DNA of 64,000 nucleotides from WHSW01 sp963729075. GTDB lineage: Bacteria > Actinomycetota > Thermoleophilia > Solirubrobacterales > 70-9. Shown here in pieces: positions 41,763 through 49,914 of the stretch; within the stretch, counting starts at the first letter, position 1, and every line of letters begins with the position of its first letter. Location of the stretch: contig CAVSMU010000008.1 in the NCBI GenBank assembly GCA_963729075.1, forward strand, positions 62,001 through 126,000, read 5' to 3'. Below the pieces are notes generated by a model, which did not search any database, was not told the origin of the DNA, and was given only the letters and a program-made list of their open reading frames with translations. The position numbers were made by a program, and so were the translations under genes.

Positions 41763-43670
41763 CTAGCCCGCCCGGTTGAGTTGGCGGTGGATCTCGCGGG
41801 CGAGCTTTCCCGGAATGCCCGGGACGGCCTCCAGCTCCTCGCGGGATGCCGCGACCAGGCGCTCGGGAGAGCCGAAGTGCTCCAGCAGGGCCCGCTTGCG
41901 CACGGGCCCCACCCCGCGAAGCTCGTCGAGCAGCGAGCTCGTCATCGCCTTGTCGCGCCGCGTTCGGTGATGGTCGATCGCGAACCTGTGCGCCTCGTCG
42001 CGGACGCGCTGCAGGAGCCGCAGGGCCTCCGAGTCGGAGGGGATCTCCAGCGGCTGCGAGCGCCCCGGGACGTACACCTGCTCGAGACGCTTCGCGAGCC
42101 CGATCACCGCGGTGCCCCGTTCGACGAGCGGCCCGAGCACACGCATGCCGGCCGAGAGCTGCCCCTTGCCGCCGTCGATGACGATCAGGTCCGGAACCGA
42201 CGCGAAGCTCTCGTCGCGGCCGGAGTCGTGCGGGGAGCGATCCGCCTGCTCCAGCAGCTGGGCGACCCGACGACCGAGCACCTCCTCGAGCGAGGAGAAG
42301 TCGTCGGGACCCGCCGACCTGTCGCCGCGCACCCGGAACCTGCGGTAGTCGGACTTCCGCGGCGCGCCGCCCTCGAAGACGACCATCGAGGCGACCGTGT
42401 GCTCGCCACCGATGTTGGAGATGTCGAAGCCCTCGATTCGAACCGGCAGCGTCTCGACCCCGAGGACGTCCTGGAGCGCTGACAGCGCGTCGACGCGCTG
42501 CGCGCGGCGCCGCTCCTGGCGCAAACGGTCCTGCGCCAGCGCCAGCGCGGCGTTTCGCTGCGCGAGGTCGCGCAGCCGACGCTTCGTCCCGCGCTCGGCA
42601 ACCCGAACCTCCACAGGACCCCCGCGCCGCGCGGAGAGGGCCTCGGCGACGACCGGCACGCGCTCGCGCAGCGCAGGGCCGGCGACGACGAGCCGCGGCA
42701 CTGCCGGGGCGGCGGAGTAGTACTGGGCGAGGAACTGCTCGGTCACCTCGGCCTCGTCGCGCTCGCCCTCGTTGGCGAGATAGAAGCCGTGCCGCTCGGC
42801 AAGGACCCCGTCGCGAACCTGGAAGACCTGAGCGTTCGCCTCCCTGCCCTCGACCGCGACCGCAACCAAGTCGGCGCTCTCCAGCGACTCGCCGGCGACG
42901 CTGCGCCGTTCCATCAGGCTGCGCACCGCCTGCAGCCGGTCACGGAGGACCGCTGCGCGCTCGAACTCCTCATCGGCAGCCGCCTCGGCCATCTTCCGCT
43001 CGAGGTCGCGCTCGACGTCGCGGTAGCGGCCTGAAAGGAAGTCGACGATCGCGTCGATGCCGCGCCGGTAGTCCTCGCGATCGACGTAGCCAACGCAGGG
43101 GGCCCCGCAGCGCTTGATGTAGTAGTCGAGGCAGGGCACGCCCGACCGCCGGCCGGGCTCCGGCCCCTCGCAGGTCCGGTACTGGAACAGGCGGCCGAGC
43201 AGGTCCAGCGTCTCGCGCACGCGCTTCGCGGAGGAATAGGGGCCGAAGTAGATCCGGCCCGAACGGTGGCGCTCGCGGGTGAAGTACACCCGCGGGAACT
43301 CCTCGTCGAGGCTGATCCCGATGTAGGGATAGGACTTGTCGTCGCGCAGGCGGATGTTGAACTGCGGCCGGTGCCGCTTGATGAACTGCTGCTCGGCGAG
43401 CAGCGCCTCGGCCTCGGTCTCCGTCACGAGGAAGTCGATCGACGCGATCCGCGAGACCATCTCGCCGCCTCCCGAAGTCGACTTGCCGGAAAAGTGCCCG
43501 GCGACCCGCTTGCGGATAGCCGTCGCCTTGCCGACGTAAAGCACCCTCCCCCTGGCGTCCTTGAACAGGTAGACGCCCGGCTGATCTGGCAGCCGGCGGC
43601 GCTGCTCCTCGACGCTCAGCGCCTCGGGCGAAACCGGGTCCGGGCCCGGTTCATCTGTCGGCCCACTCAT
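41763..43670 (-). CDS. uvrC: Excinuclease ABC subunit C
   Basis: Makes both incisions in nucleotide excision repair. 635 residues: GIY-YIG domain (GVYLFKDARGRVLYVGKA), Cys-rich segment (CLDYYIKRCGAPCVGYV), UVR motif (AAADEEFERAAVLRDRLQAV), RNase H-like nuclease domain (IEGFDISNIGGEHTVASMVV) and tandem HhH (LDELRGVGPVRKRALLEHFG). ATG 43670 gives a typical N-terminus; a longer frame from 43775 is unlikely. Confidence 0.97.
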   Translation of the reverse strand: MSGPTDEPGPDPVSPEALSVEEQRRRLPDQPGVYLFKDARGRVLYVGKATAIRKRVAGHFSGKSTSGGGEMVSRIASIDFLVTETEAEALLAEQQFIKRHRPQFNIRLRDDKSYPYIGISLDEEFPRVYFTRERHRSGRIYFGPYSSAKRVRETLDLLGRLFQYRTCEGPEPGRRSGVPCLDYYIKRCGAPCVGYVDREDYRRGIDAIVDFLSGRYRDVERDLERKMAEAAADEEFERAAVLRDRLQAVRSLMERRSVAGESLESADLVAVAVEGREANAQVFQVRDGVLAERHGFYLANEGERDEAEVTEQFLAQYYSAAPAVPRLVVAGPALRERVPVVAEALSARRGGPVEVRVAERGTKRRLRDLAQRNAALALAQDRLRQERRRAQRVDALSALQDVLGVETLPVRIEGFDISNIGGEHTVASMVVFEGGAPRKSDYRRFRVRGDRSAGPDDFSSLEEVLGRRVAQLLEQADRSPHDSGRDESFASVPDLIVIDGGKGQLSAGMRVLGPLVERGTAVIGLAKRLEQVYVPGRSQPLEIPSDSEALRLLQRVRDEAHRFAIDHHRTRRDKAMTSSLLDELRGVGPVRKRALLEHFGSPERLVAASREELEAVPGIPGKLAREIHRQLNRAG

Positions 43671-43807
43671 GGGCCCAAGGTTACGGGCGCCGCCCGCGGA
43701 CCCCGAATCGACGCCCGAACTCACGGTGCCCTCGGACCCTCGATCGGCGTCGCGAGGCGCTATCGGCCCGATCACTAGGCTGCGCCAAAGACCACGAAGG
43801 AGCGCCG

Positions 43808-44638
43808 ATGACGACGACGACCCCCGCCCCCGGCCCGCCGACGATGAATACGCTCTCGATCGCGATCGACGGCGAGATCGGGACGCTGACGCTGGAGCGG
43901 CCGGAGTCGCTCAACGCGATGAGCCCGGAGATGCTCGGCGAGCTAGTGCTCGCCTCCGGATGGCTCGCCGACCGTGCGACGCTGCGAGCGCTGATCGTCA
44001 CCGGCAGCGGCCGGGCGTTCTCCGCCGGCGGCGACGTGAACTGGTTTCGGAGCGGGCTGGACGACCCCGACCTGGATCTGCCGTCGGACGTGCGCCGCGG
44101 CGCCGACGTCCTGCATCAGGCGATCGTCGATTTCCGGCGCATCCCCTATCCGGTGATCGGCGCGATCAACGGCGTCGCCGCCGGGGCGGGGTTCTCGCTG
44201 GCGTTGATGTGCGACCTTCGCATCGCCTCGGCCGAGGCCGCCTTCGTCTGCGCCTACGGGCGCATCGGCGCCTCGCCCGACGGCGGCATGACGTACTTCC
44301 TGCCGCGCGTCGTAGGCCCGGCGCGGGCGCTCGAGCTCCTGCTCGAGGATCCGTTGCTGTCGGCCGACCGAGCGCTGGAGCTCGGCCTCGTATCGGAGGT
44401 CGTCGCCGCCGAGGAGCTGCACGAGGCGGCGCGCGCGAAGGCCGAGTACCTCGCCGAGAAGGCCCCGCACTACGTGCGGATGGCGAAGCAGCTGGTCGGC
44501 CAGAGCCTCGACAACACGCTCGCAGACCACCTGCAGCTCGAACGGCACGGCATCGCGGACTCGATGGCCACCGAGGACCTCCGCGAGGGCGTCACCGCCT
44601 TCTTCGAGGGCCGCGAGGCGAAGTTCACCGGCGGCTGA
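43808..44638 (+). CDS. Enoyl-CoA hydratase/isomerase family protein, PaaG-like
   Basis: 276-residue crotonase-fold enzyme. The oxyanion-hole segments GRAFSAGGDVNWF and NGVAAGAGFSLALMCDLRIA are present. The second catalytic Glu of hydratases is replaced in a CAYGRIGASPDGGMTYFLPR context, where Asp is typical of isomerases such as PaaG. It probably isomerises an enoyl-CoA or ring-epoxide CoA rather than hydrating. ATG 43808 follows AAGGAG. No phenylacetate genes are adjacent. Confidence 0.9.
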   Translation: MTTTTPAPGPPTMNTLSIAIDGEIGTLTLERPESLNAMSPEMLGELVLASGWLADRATLRALIVTGSGRAFSAGGDVNWFRSGLDDPDLDLPSDVRRGADVLHQAIVDFRRIPYPVIGAINGVAAGAGFSLALMCDLRIASAEAAFVCAYGRIGASPDGGMTYFLPRVVGPARALELLLEDPLLSADRALELGLVSEVVAAEELHEAARAKAEYLAEKAPHYVRMAKQLVGQSLDNTLADHLQLERHGIADSMATEDLREGVTAFFEGREAKFTGG

Positions 44639-44679
44639 GCGGGAATAGAGTTCGGGGCACCCGAGGAAAGGACCTGGTG

Positions 44680-45102
44680 ATGAAGAAGCTCGCGCTGCTC
44701 CTCGCGCTCCTCACCCTGACAGCCGTCGGCCTGGCGGCCTGCGGCGGGGACGACGATGACGACGATGGAGGGGACACGGCCGCGACCACCGAGACGACGG
44801 TCGAGTCTGACGGTGGCGCCAGCGTCTCGCTGACGGCGAACCCCGACGGGGAGCTCGCCTACGAGGAGTCGACACTCTCCGCTCCCGCCGGCAACGTCAC
44901 GATCGAGTTCGACAATCCCGCCTCGATCGGCCATGACGTCGTGGTCGAGGATCAGAACGCCAACGAGATCACGCGCACCGACGTGATCACGGGGGACACG
45001 GCCACCGCCGTGGGAGAGTTCAAGGCGGGCGACTACACGTACTACTGCTCGGTAGACGCCCACCGTGACGCCGGCATGGAGGGCACGCTGACGGTCAAGT
45101 AG
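44680..45102 (+). CDS. Cupredoxin-domain lipoprotein
   Basis: 140 residues. The signal peptide ends in the lipobox GLAAC, followed by an Asp/Thr-rich spacer and a plastocyanin-like domain. Type-1 copper ligands appear as His in SIGHDVVVED, then Cys, His and Met in YYCSVDAHRDAGMEG. It is probably an extracytoplasmic electron carrier or copper-binding protein. A GAGGAAAGG site precedes overlapping GTG 44677 and ATG 44680. No oxidase genes are adjacent. Confidence 0.9.
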   Translation: MKKLALLLALLTLTAVGLAACGGDDDDDDGGDTAATTETTVESDGGASVSLTANPDGELAYEESTLSAPAGNVTIEFDNPASIGHDVVVEDQNANEITRTDVITGDTATAVGEFKAGDYTYYCSVDAHRDAGMEGTLTVK

Positions 45103-45122
45103 GAACCGCGGACGGGGCGGAG

Positions 45123-45590
45123 CTAGCCGACCAGCGCGCGACCGACGTTCTCGGCGACGCACACGGGCTTTTCGCCACCCTCGGACTCGAGGGTGAACTT
45201 GGTGACGACGTGCCACCAACCGTCGCCGAGCTCGTCGACGGACTGGACCTCGGCCGTCGCCCGCACCTTGGCCCCCGCGAGCACCGGCGCCGGGAAGCGG
45301 ACCTTGTTCCAGCCGTAGTTGATCCCGAGGGTGACTCCCTCCTGCCTGATCAGCTGTCGGCGGAACCCGTCGATCAGCGACAGGGTCAGGTTGCCGTGCG
45401 CGACCGTGGTCCCGAACGGGCTCTCACGTTCGGCGCGTTCGACGTCGACGTGGATCCACTGATCGTCGCGCGAGACCTCGGCGAACTTGTCGATGTCCGA
45501 CTGCGTGACCTCGATCCAGTCGCTGGGCCCGATCGGCTTCCCGATCAGCTCCCGCAGCTCGTCGATTCCGGTGATCGTCAGCGGCGCCAC
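45123..45590 (-). CDS. MaoC family (NodN-like) dehydratase
   Basis: 155-residue hot-dog fold protein. The hydratase-2 region reads SRDDQWIHVDVERAERESPF followed by GTTVAHGNLTLSLI, with the catalytic Asp and His. It likely hydrates a short- or medium-chain enoyl-CoA. GTG 45590 is the start. It is convergent with the cupredoxin gene and 20 nt from its stop. Confidence 0.92.
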   Translation of the reverse strand: MAPLTITGIDELRELIGKPIGPSDWIEVTQSDIDKFAEVSRDDQWIHVDVERAERESPFGTTVAHGNLTLSLIDGFRRQLIRQEGVTLGINYGWNKVRFPAPVLAGAKVRATAEVQSVDELGDGWWHVVTKFTLESEGGEKPVCVAENVGRALVG

Positions 45591-45689
45591 GCGCGAGAGA
45601 CTACCCGGGACGGATTGCCGTGCCGATGGCGGAGCCGCTACATCGAGTCCGAAGCCTGGTTGAACGTCTCCGAGCGTCGGAGGTCGGCG

Positions 45690-46079
45690 TCAGCCCGGCG
45701 GCATCTCGTCGAACTGCGGCGCGTCGTCGCCGATCTTGTGCCAGCTGGCCTTGTAGGCGACCTGCTGGTGAAAGCTCGGTTCCATGTCCAGGTCGCTCAT
45801 CAGCCCCGCGGCAACGAAGTACACCGCGCCGAGGTCGTCGTAGATGCTCGATCCGCAGTTGCTGCAGAAGTTGCGGGGCGCGAGGTGGCTCTCATAGGTC
45901 TTGACCAGGTCCTCGCCCTTGGTGAACCGGAAGTTCTCCTTGGCGACGACAACCCCTGCGAGGCTCGAGCCCGTCCAATGCTGGCACCGAGTGCAGTGGC
46001 AGTAGCCCAGGGCCTGGGGATCCTGAACCTCGTACTCCACGCCGTCGCACAAGCAGGTCCCCTTGAGCGTCTCAGCCAT
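45690..46079 (-). CDS. GFA family (CENP-V/GFA) zinc-binding protein
   Basis: 129 residues with the full zinc ligand set of the family: CLCDGVEYE, CHCTRCQHWTGS and FCSNCGSSIY. Named for glutathione-dependent formaldehyde activation in Paracoccus, though that activity is doubtful for most members. ATG 46079 has a GGGAG site. Not obviously co-operonic with its neighbours. Confidence 0.92.
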   Translation of the reverse strand: MAETLKGTCLCDGVEYEVQDPQALGYCHCTRCQHWTGSSLAGVVVAKENFRFTKGEDLVKTYESHLAPRNFCSNCGSSIYDDLGAVYFVAAGLMSDLDMEPSFHQQVAYKASWHKIGDDAPQFDEMPPG

Positions 46080-46159
46080 CAACGACTCCCTTCGCGTGTC
46101 GGTGGTTGGGTGGCTGGCGTGCAGGCTAACCGATGGTGCGTGTTCTGCTCTACCGGGCC

Positions 46160-47581
46160 TCAGTCGACCAGCCGCACCTCCAGCGCCGGCGGCGCGGCGA
46201 GCGCCCCGGCGCCTGCCATGAGCCCGAGGATGCGGGCGACGTATGCCTGCGTCTCCGGATACGGCGGAACGCAGTCGCATTCCTCCACCGGTGCCGGGCC
46301 CGCGTTGTAGGCGGCAAGCGCGAGCGGCACCTGGCCGAACTGCTCGAGGAGGTCCGACATCAGGTGCGCCTGGGCGTCGATCGCCGCCTCGGGATCGAAC
46401 GGGTCGGAGAGTCCGTAGGCGGCCGCGGTGCCCGGCATGAACTGGGCGATCCCACTGGCGCCCGCGGGCGAGACGGCGAACGGGTTGAAGTTCGACTCCG
46501 CCATGAGCTGCGCGGCCAGCAGCGCCGCTGAGACGTTCCAGCGGCGCGCCGCGCGGGCGATCGGCTCACGAAACCGCGCCGGGACGTAGGCCGGCAGGCC
46601 GCCCGTCGCGCTCGTCGAGCCCGAACCGTCCGCGCCTTCGGCGCCGAGCGCGTCGCCCGCCGCCGAGCAGGGCTCCGGCCCTCCCACGTAGCCGTAGTGC
46701 CACGGCTCCCACGAGTAGCGCTTCTCAAAGCCGAAGCGCCTGCCGTTGGCGGCGAGCCAGCCGTAGGCGCTCGGGGGTCCGAGGTCGAGCTCGGTGGCAC
46801 AGCGATGAAGCGAGGTGCCGGGCGGCGCCACCCACTGCGGGTCCGGATTCTGCGCGAACAGGGCCGCCTGCTCGGCATCGGATCGAAAGCCCGAGTTGAT
46901 GATCAGCGATACGCCGTCGGCAGTCGCCGCCGCCGCGAGCCGGTCGAACGCGGCGGCTACGTCCGGGCGCATCGACTCCCCCTGACGGTAGGCGAGCGTT
47001 CCGGCATATCCGCCGCCGCTGGCCGTGCTGGGCGAGCCGCCGGTCGCAGCGCCGCTCGGCGGCGGCGCCGCCTCGGCCTCGGCCTCCGCGGCGACCGGCA
47101 GGCTCGGAAGCGCGGCGACCTCGAGCGACGCCGTGACCTCGGCTCGCGCCCGCAGCGGCGCGAACGAGTCCACGTCGGGGAACTCGATCCGCAGTCTGCG
47201 GGCGTCGACCCCGTTTTTCCTCGCCGCCTCCACCGCCGCCAGCGAAGCGCGGCGCAGGTACTCGCGCTTGGCGAGATGGGCCGGGTTCTCAGAACCGTCG
47301 GGCCGGCGCGCTGAGACGAACAGCCGCTCGAAGTCGTCGCGCATCGAGCGCGCCGCCGACAGCGCTGCGAGGTCGGCCGCGCGCTGCGCCCGGGACTTGC
47401 CGGTCGCCGCGCCGCCGAACGCCGCCAGCAGCAGCGCGCAGAAGATCAGCACCACCACGCCGCCGAGCGCAAGGGGCAGGGCCTGACCGCCCTCGCCCCG
47501 CAGGCGGCGGGCGAATGCGGTCGCGCCCGCTCGTGGCGCCGGCACCGGGCCTACCGCGTCGCTGTCTGCGCCGTCGGGCAT
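46160..47581 (-). CDS. TadG-like membrane anchor fused to M15 peptidase and lytic transglycosylase
   Basis: 473 residues in three parts. Residues about 28-155 look like a TadE/TadG pilin-like protein: GEGGQALPLALG, a membrane helix to about 60, and RAQRAADLAALSAARSM. Residues about 195-305 are a VanY/M15 D,D-peptidase with zinc/catalytic positions in NSGFRSDAEQ, SLHRCATELDL (His 259, Asp 266) and EPWHYGY (His 295). Residues about 335-455 are an SLT/GH23 lytic transglycosylase with AESNFNP (Glu 362), ASGIAQFMPGTAAAYGL and AYNAGPAPV. It could cut both glycan strands and peptides while tethered. It is downstream of two TadE-like genes and an unknown gene. I know of no named family with this combination. 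Confidence 0.9.
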   Translation of the reverse strand: MPDGADSDAVGPVPAPRAGATAFARRLRGEGGQALPLALGGVVVLIFCALLLAAFGGAATGKSRAQRAADLAALSAARSMRDDFERLFVSARRPDGSENPAHLAKREYLRRASLAAVEAARKNGVDARRLRIEFPDVDSFAPLRARAEVTASLEVAALPSLPVAAEAEAEAAPPPSGAATGGSPSTASGGGYAGTLAYRQGESMRPDVAAAFDRLAAAATADGVSLIINSGFRSDAEQAALFAQNPDPQWVAPPGTSLHRCATELDLGPPSAYGWLAANGRRFGFEKRYSWEPWHYGYVGGPEPCSAAGDALGAEGADGSGSTSATGGLPAYVPARFREPIARAARRWNVSAALLAAQLMAESNFNPFAVSPAGASGIAQFMPGTAAAYGLSDPFDPEAAIDAQAHLMSDLLEQFGQVPLALAAYNAGPAPVEECDCVPPYPETQAYVARILGLMAGAGALAAPPALEVRLVD

Positions 47582-47724
47582 GGCGCGAGGCTCGCAGCCG
47601 AGCTGCGACGCGAGGCGCTACCAGCGTGTCAATAGGCGCCCGACGGAGTGCCGTTAGGGGCAGGGCGCCGCCTGATCCGGATGCAGTGCTGTCGCGCAAC
47701 CGTAGCCCCGGGGCTCGGCGCCCG

Positions 47725-48342
47725 TCAGTGAGGATGCGACGCCGCGCGACCGGTGAGCCCGCGGGCGAGCCGCGCCGCCCTGCGCGAGGCGTCGCCGCCC
47801 GGGTCGATTCCGGCAAGCGCGCGACGCGTCGCCACCCGCCCGGGCGCGCGGCGGGCGACCCGGACGCGGATACCGGCGCTCCGCAACTCCACGACCGCAA
47901 GCGCCGCAAGGGAGCGCTGCGCCGGCAGCTCCGCACGAAGCAGGGCGGCGCAGGCCTCGGGCGCTTCGGAGTCGAGAGCCGCCCGAAAACCAGTCGGCGG
48001 GAGGTGGACGACGGCCGCGCGCAGCGATCCCGAGGCATCGAGGCCGAGTCGCAGCCGGTCGAGCCAGTCATCGCGGTCGAGCCGGAGCCACGCCAGGCGG
48101 CCGCGGGCCGCAGCATCCAGCCCCGCCTCGCGGAGGCGCCGCTCGACCTCGCGTGCGGACTCCGCCGCGAGCATCGTCGGGCCGCGCCCGCGCCCTCCCG
48201 CGAGCTCGGCGAGCAGCACGGCATCATCCCCCCCGAGGCGGGCGTCGGGCTTCGCCAGCTCGACCGCGACCGCGGCGGCGGTCGCGAGCCCACCGCCGGC
48301 ACCAGCCAACTCGCTCGACAGGATCAGCAGGGGCGCCCTCAA
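47725..48342 (-). CDS. Unknown protein of the TadE-like operon
   Basis: 205 residues, no family recognised. The N-terminus LLILSSELAGAGGGLATAAA resembles a degenerate P-loop or MinD/CpaE-like strand-loop-helix without the lysine. The middle is Leu/Arg/Asp-rich and the end is basic. No membrane segment is convincing. The TTG start overlaps the stop of the upstream TadE-like gene (TTGA), so it is translated with the pilin-like genes and probably serves the same apparatus. A 143-nt gap separates it from the TadG-M15-SLT fusion gene. Confidence 0.7.
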   Translation of the reverse strand: MRAPLLILSSELAGAGGGLATAAAVAVELAKPDARLGGDDAVLLAELAGGRGRGPTMLAAESAREVERRLREAGLDAAARGRLAWLRLDRDDWLDRLRLGLDASGSLRAAVVHLPPTGFRAALDSEAPEACAALLRAELPAQRSLAALAVVELRSAGIRVRVARRAPGRVATRRALAGIDPGGDASRRAARLARGLTGRAASHPH

Positions 48343-48677
48343 CCGGCGTCCTCCGGGCGCCGAACCCAGGCGGTCGAGCTGACCTCGAGCGCTTGCCCGA
48401 CCGACGCCAACGGCGACGGCGGGCGCAGTCGGACCGTCAACCGCCCGCCGTCGACGTCGACCTCGACGCGGTCGTCGGTCCAGCCCGGCAGCGCCGCCTC
48501 GACTGCCGGCTCGACCGGGAGATCGGAGGCCAGCGCGATCGCGCCCGCCTCCGCGGCCCCGTCGGCGAGCGTCAGCGAGTAGCCGGTGGCGAGGAGCTGC
48601 AGACAGAGGACCGCTGCGAGCAGGACGCCCGGCACTGCGGCGACCAGCTCGACCGAGGCCTGGCCGCGCTCAGCCAT
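48339..48677 (-). CDS. TadE-like pseudopilin
   Basis: 112 residues. MAERGQASVELVAAVPGVLL has the class III (Flp/TadE) processing pattern: a short basic leader, Gly-Gln junction, Glu five residues on, then a hydrophobic helix. The C-terminal half is a small beta domain (RVEVDVDGGRLTVRLRPP). ATG 48677 overlaps the stop of the upstream TadE-like gene by 8 nt. No tadA/B/C secretion genes are in the window, so the machine must be encoded elsewhere or differ. Confidence 0.85.
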   Translation of the reverse strand: MAERGQASVELVAAVPGVLLAAVLCLQLLATGYSLTLADGAAEAGAIALASDLPVEPAVEAALPGWTDDRVEVDVDGGRLTVRLRPPSPLASVGQALEVSSTAWVRRPEDAG

Positions 48678-49017
48678 CGGCCGCCTGCCCCACGTCGAGC
48701 GCCGCCGCCGCATCTACCGCGATGTCCGGCACCCCCGGCAGGAGCGCCGGCGCCCGCACCGTGACCGCGACCGGCCCGGCCGTCTCCACCTCGGCGCCGT
48801 CCTCGAGCCAGGCGGGCAGGGCGCTCATCGCGGCGCGCTCCGCGTCCCCGCCCACGTGGGCCGCACGGGCGCCCGCCCGCGCAGCGTCGCCCGCGCTCCA
48901 CAGGGCGTAGCCGGCGACAGCGAGCTGAGCGACCGCGAGAACGACGCAGAGCAGGATCGGCGCCACGGCGACGAGCTCGGCCGCCGCCTGACCGTCCTGG
49001 GCTCGATTGCGTCGCAC
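48670..49017 (-). CDS. TadE-like pseudopilin
   Basis: 115 residues. The basic leader MRRNRAQDGQ is followed by AAAELVAVAPILLCVVLAVA, again with the Gly-Gln junction and Glu at the expected position, then an Ala-rich helix and a small beta domain. It is the first gene of the four-gene minus-strand group with the second TadE-like gene, the unknown protein and the TadG-M15-SLT fusion. Confidence 0.85.
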   Translation of the reverse strand: MRRNRAQDGQAAAELVAVAPILLCVVLAVAQLAVAGYALWSAGDAARAGARAAHVGGDAERAAMSALPAWLEDGAEVETAGPVAVTVRAPALLPGVPDIAVDAAAALDVGQAADG

Positions 49018-49119
49018 GGCCCGAGGCTTCCAGCTCGCGCTCGACCCGGGTCACCATCTAAGTGTCAGAAGTCGAGCGAGAGGCGCGCGGATGCCGCGTC
49101 GCCGGGCTCAGCGCGCGGG

Positions 49120-49470
49120 TCAGTAGCGCTGCGACTCGGTCCAGACCCGCACGATGGCGAAGATCGACGCGCCGAGGATCGCAAGCCAGACGACCAGCCC
49201 GCCGCCCGATCCGGTCAGCTCGTCGGCGCCCGCGATCATCAGCACGATCGCTCCGATCGCACCCAGCAGCAGCGCGCGCTGACGGTCGTCCAGCTGCAGA
49301 TACGTGAACCGGTACTGACGGTAGAGCTGCCAACCGGCGAAGCCGATCAGGGCGAGGAAGGCGAGGCTGAAGGCGGCGAGGATCGCCCGCGCCGCGTTGT
49401 CACCGCCCGGGATCACGGCGACGATCAGCGCCAGCAGGGCGATGATCGCAATGTTGCGTGCCGCTCTCAC
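49120..49470 (-). CDS. Small integral membrane protein
   Basis: 116 residues with about four hydrophobic helices (ARNIAIIALLALIVAVIPGG; ILAAFSLAFLALIGFAGWQL; LLLGAIGAIVLMIAGADEL; VVWLAILGASIFAIVRVW) and a short YRQYRFTYLQLDDRQR loop. No family recognised with certainty. Starts ATG or GTG at 49470; 102 nt lie before the TadE-like operon. Confidence 0.75.
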   Translation of the reverse strand: MRAARNIAIIALLALIVAVIPGGDNAARAILAAFSLAFLALIGFAGWQLYRQYRFTYLQLDDRQRALLLGAIGAIVLMIAGADELTGSGGGLVVWLAILGASIFAIVRVWTESQRY

Positions 49471-49576
49471 GCGTCAAAGCCTACGCCGCTCTCACGTCCG
49501 TCGCAGACCCGCCTGCGACCGTCCCTAGCGAACCCATCCCTCGCAGACCCCATCGGAGCGGACGCGGGAGCACAAG

Positions 49577-49603
49577 AAAAAAGCCCGGGGCGGAGCCCCG
49601 GGC
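49577..49603 (-). terminator. Strong intrinsic terminator after the phosphate-transport genes
   Basis: On the minus strand GCCCGGGGC-TCC-GCCCCGGGC followed by TTTTTT. It is about 60 nt after the stop of the 79-residue membrane protein gene and ends the pit transcript. Confidence 0.9.
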
Positions 49604-49664
49604 AAGGTGTTCCAGGCGGGAGCGGAGCATCCGATGGGCAGGTGTTCGGAGCAGCCGATGGGAG

Positions 49665-49904
49665 TTAGTTGGCGGTCATCACGATCACGCCGAACACGAT
49701 CGCTGCCGCGGTCGCCAGCAGGCCGAGTACCCCGAGGCCCGCGAAGATCGCCGACTGAACCGGGCGGCCCTGGCGGTTCGCCTCGGCGAACCGGGCCACC
49801 CCGAGGATCGCGAGCGAGAACACCAGCGTCGTGCCGACGCCGGCGACGAAGGCGGCCGCGATCGTCTGCCACAGCGCGCTGGTGTCGACGATGGTCGCGA
49901 GCAT
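49665..49904 (-). CDS. Small membrane protein following pit
   Basis: 79 residues, two hydrophobic helices (IAAAFVAGVGTTLVFSLAIL; IFAGLGVLGLLATAAAIVFG) joined by ARFAEANRQGRPVQS. ATG 49904 is 10 nt after the pit stop, so it belongs to that operon. Similar small proteins follow Pit transporters in other actinobacteria as far as I recall; the role is unknown. Confidence 0.75.
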   Translation of the reverse strand: MLATIVDTSALWQTIAAAFVAGVGTTLVFSLAILGVARFAEANRQGRPVQSAIFAGLGVLGLLATAAAIVFGVIVMTAN

Positions 49905-49914
49905 CGTCACTCGA

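Noticed and set aside
44677..44679. GTG start for the cupredoxin lipoprotein
   Set aside because: It is directly next to ATG 44680; the ATG gives the more typical signal peptide start MKKLALLL, although both are possible.
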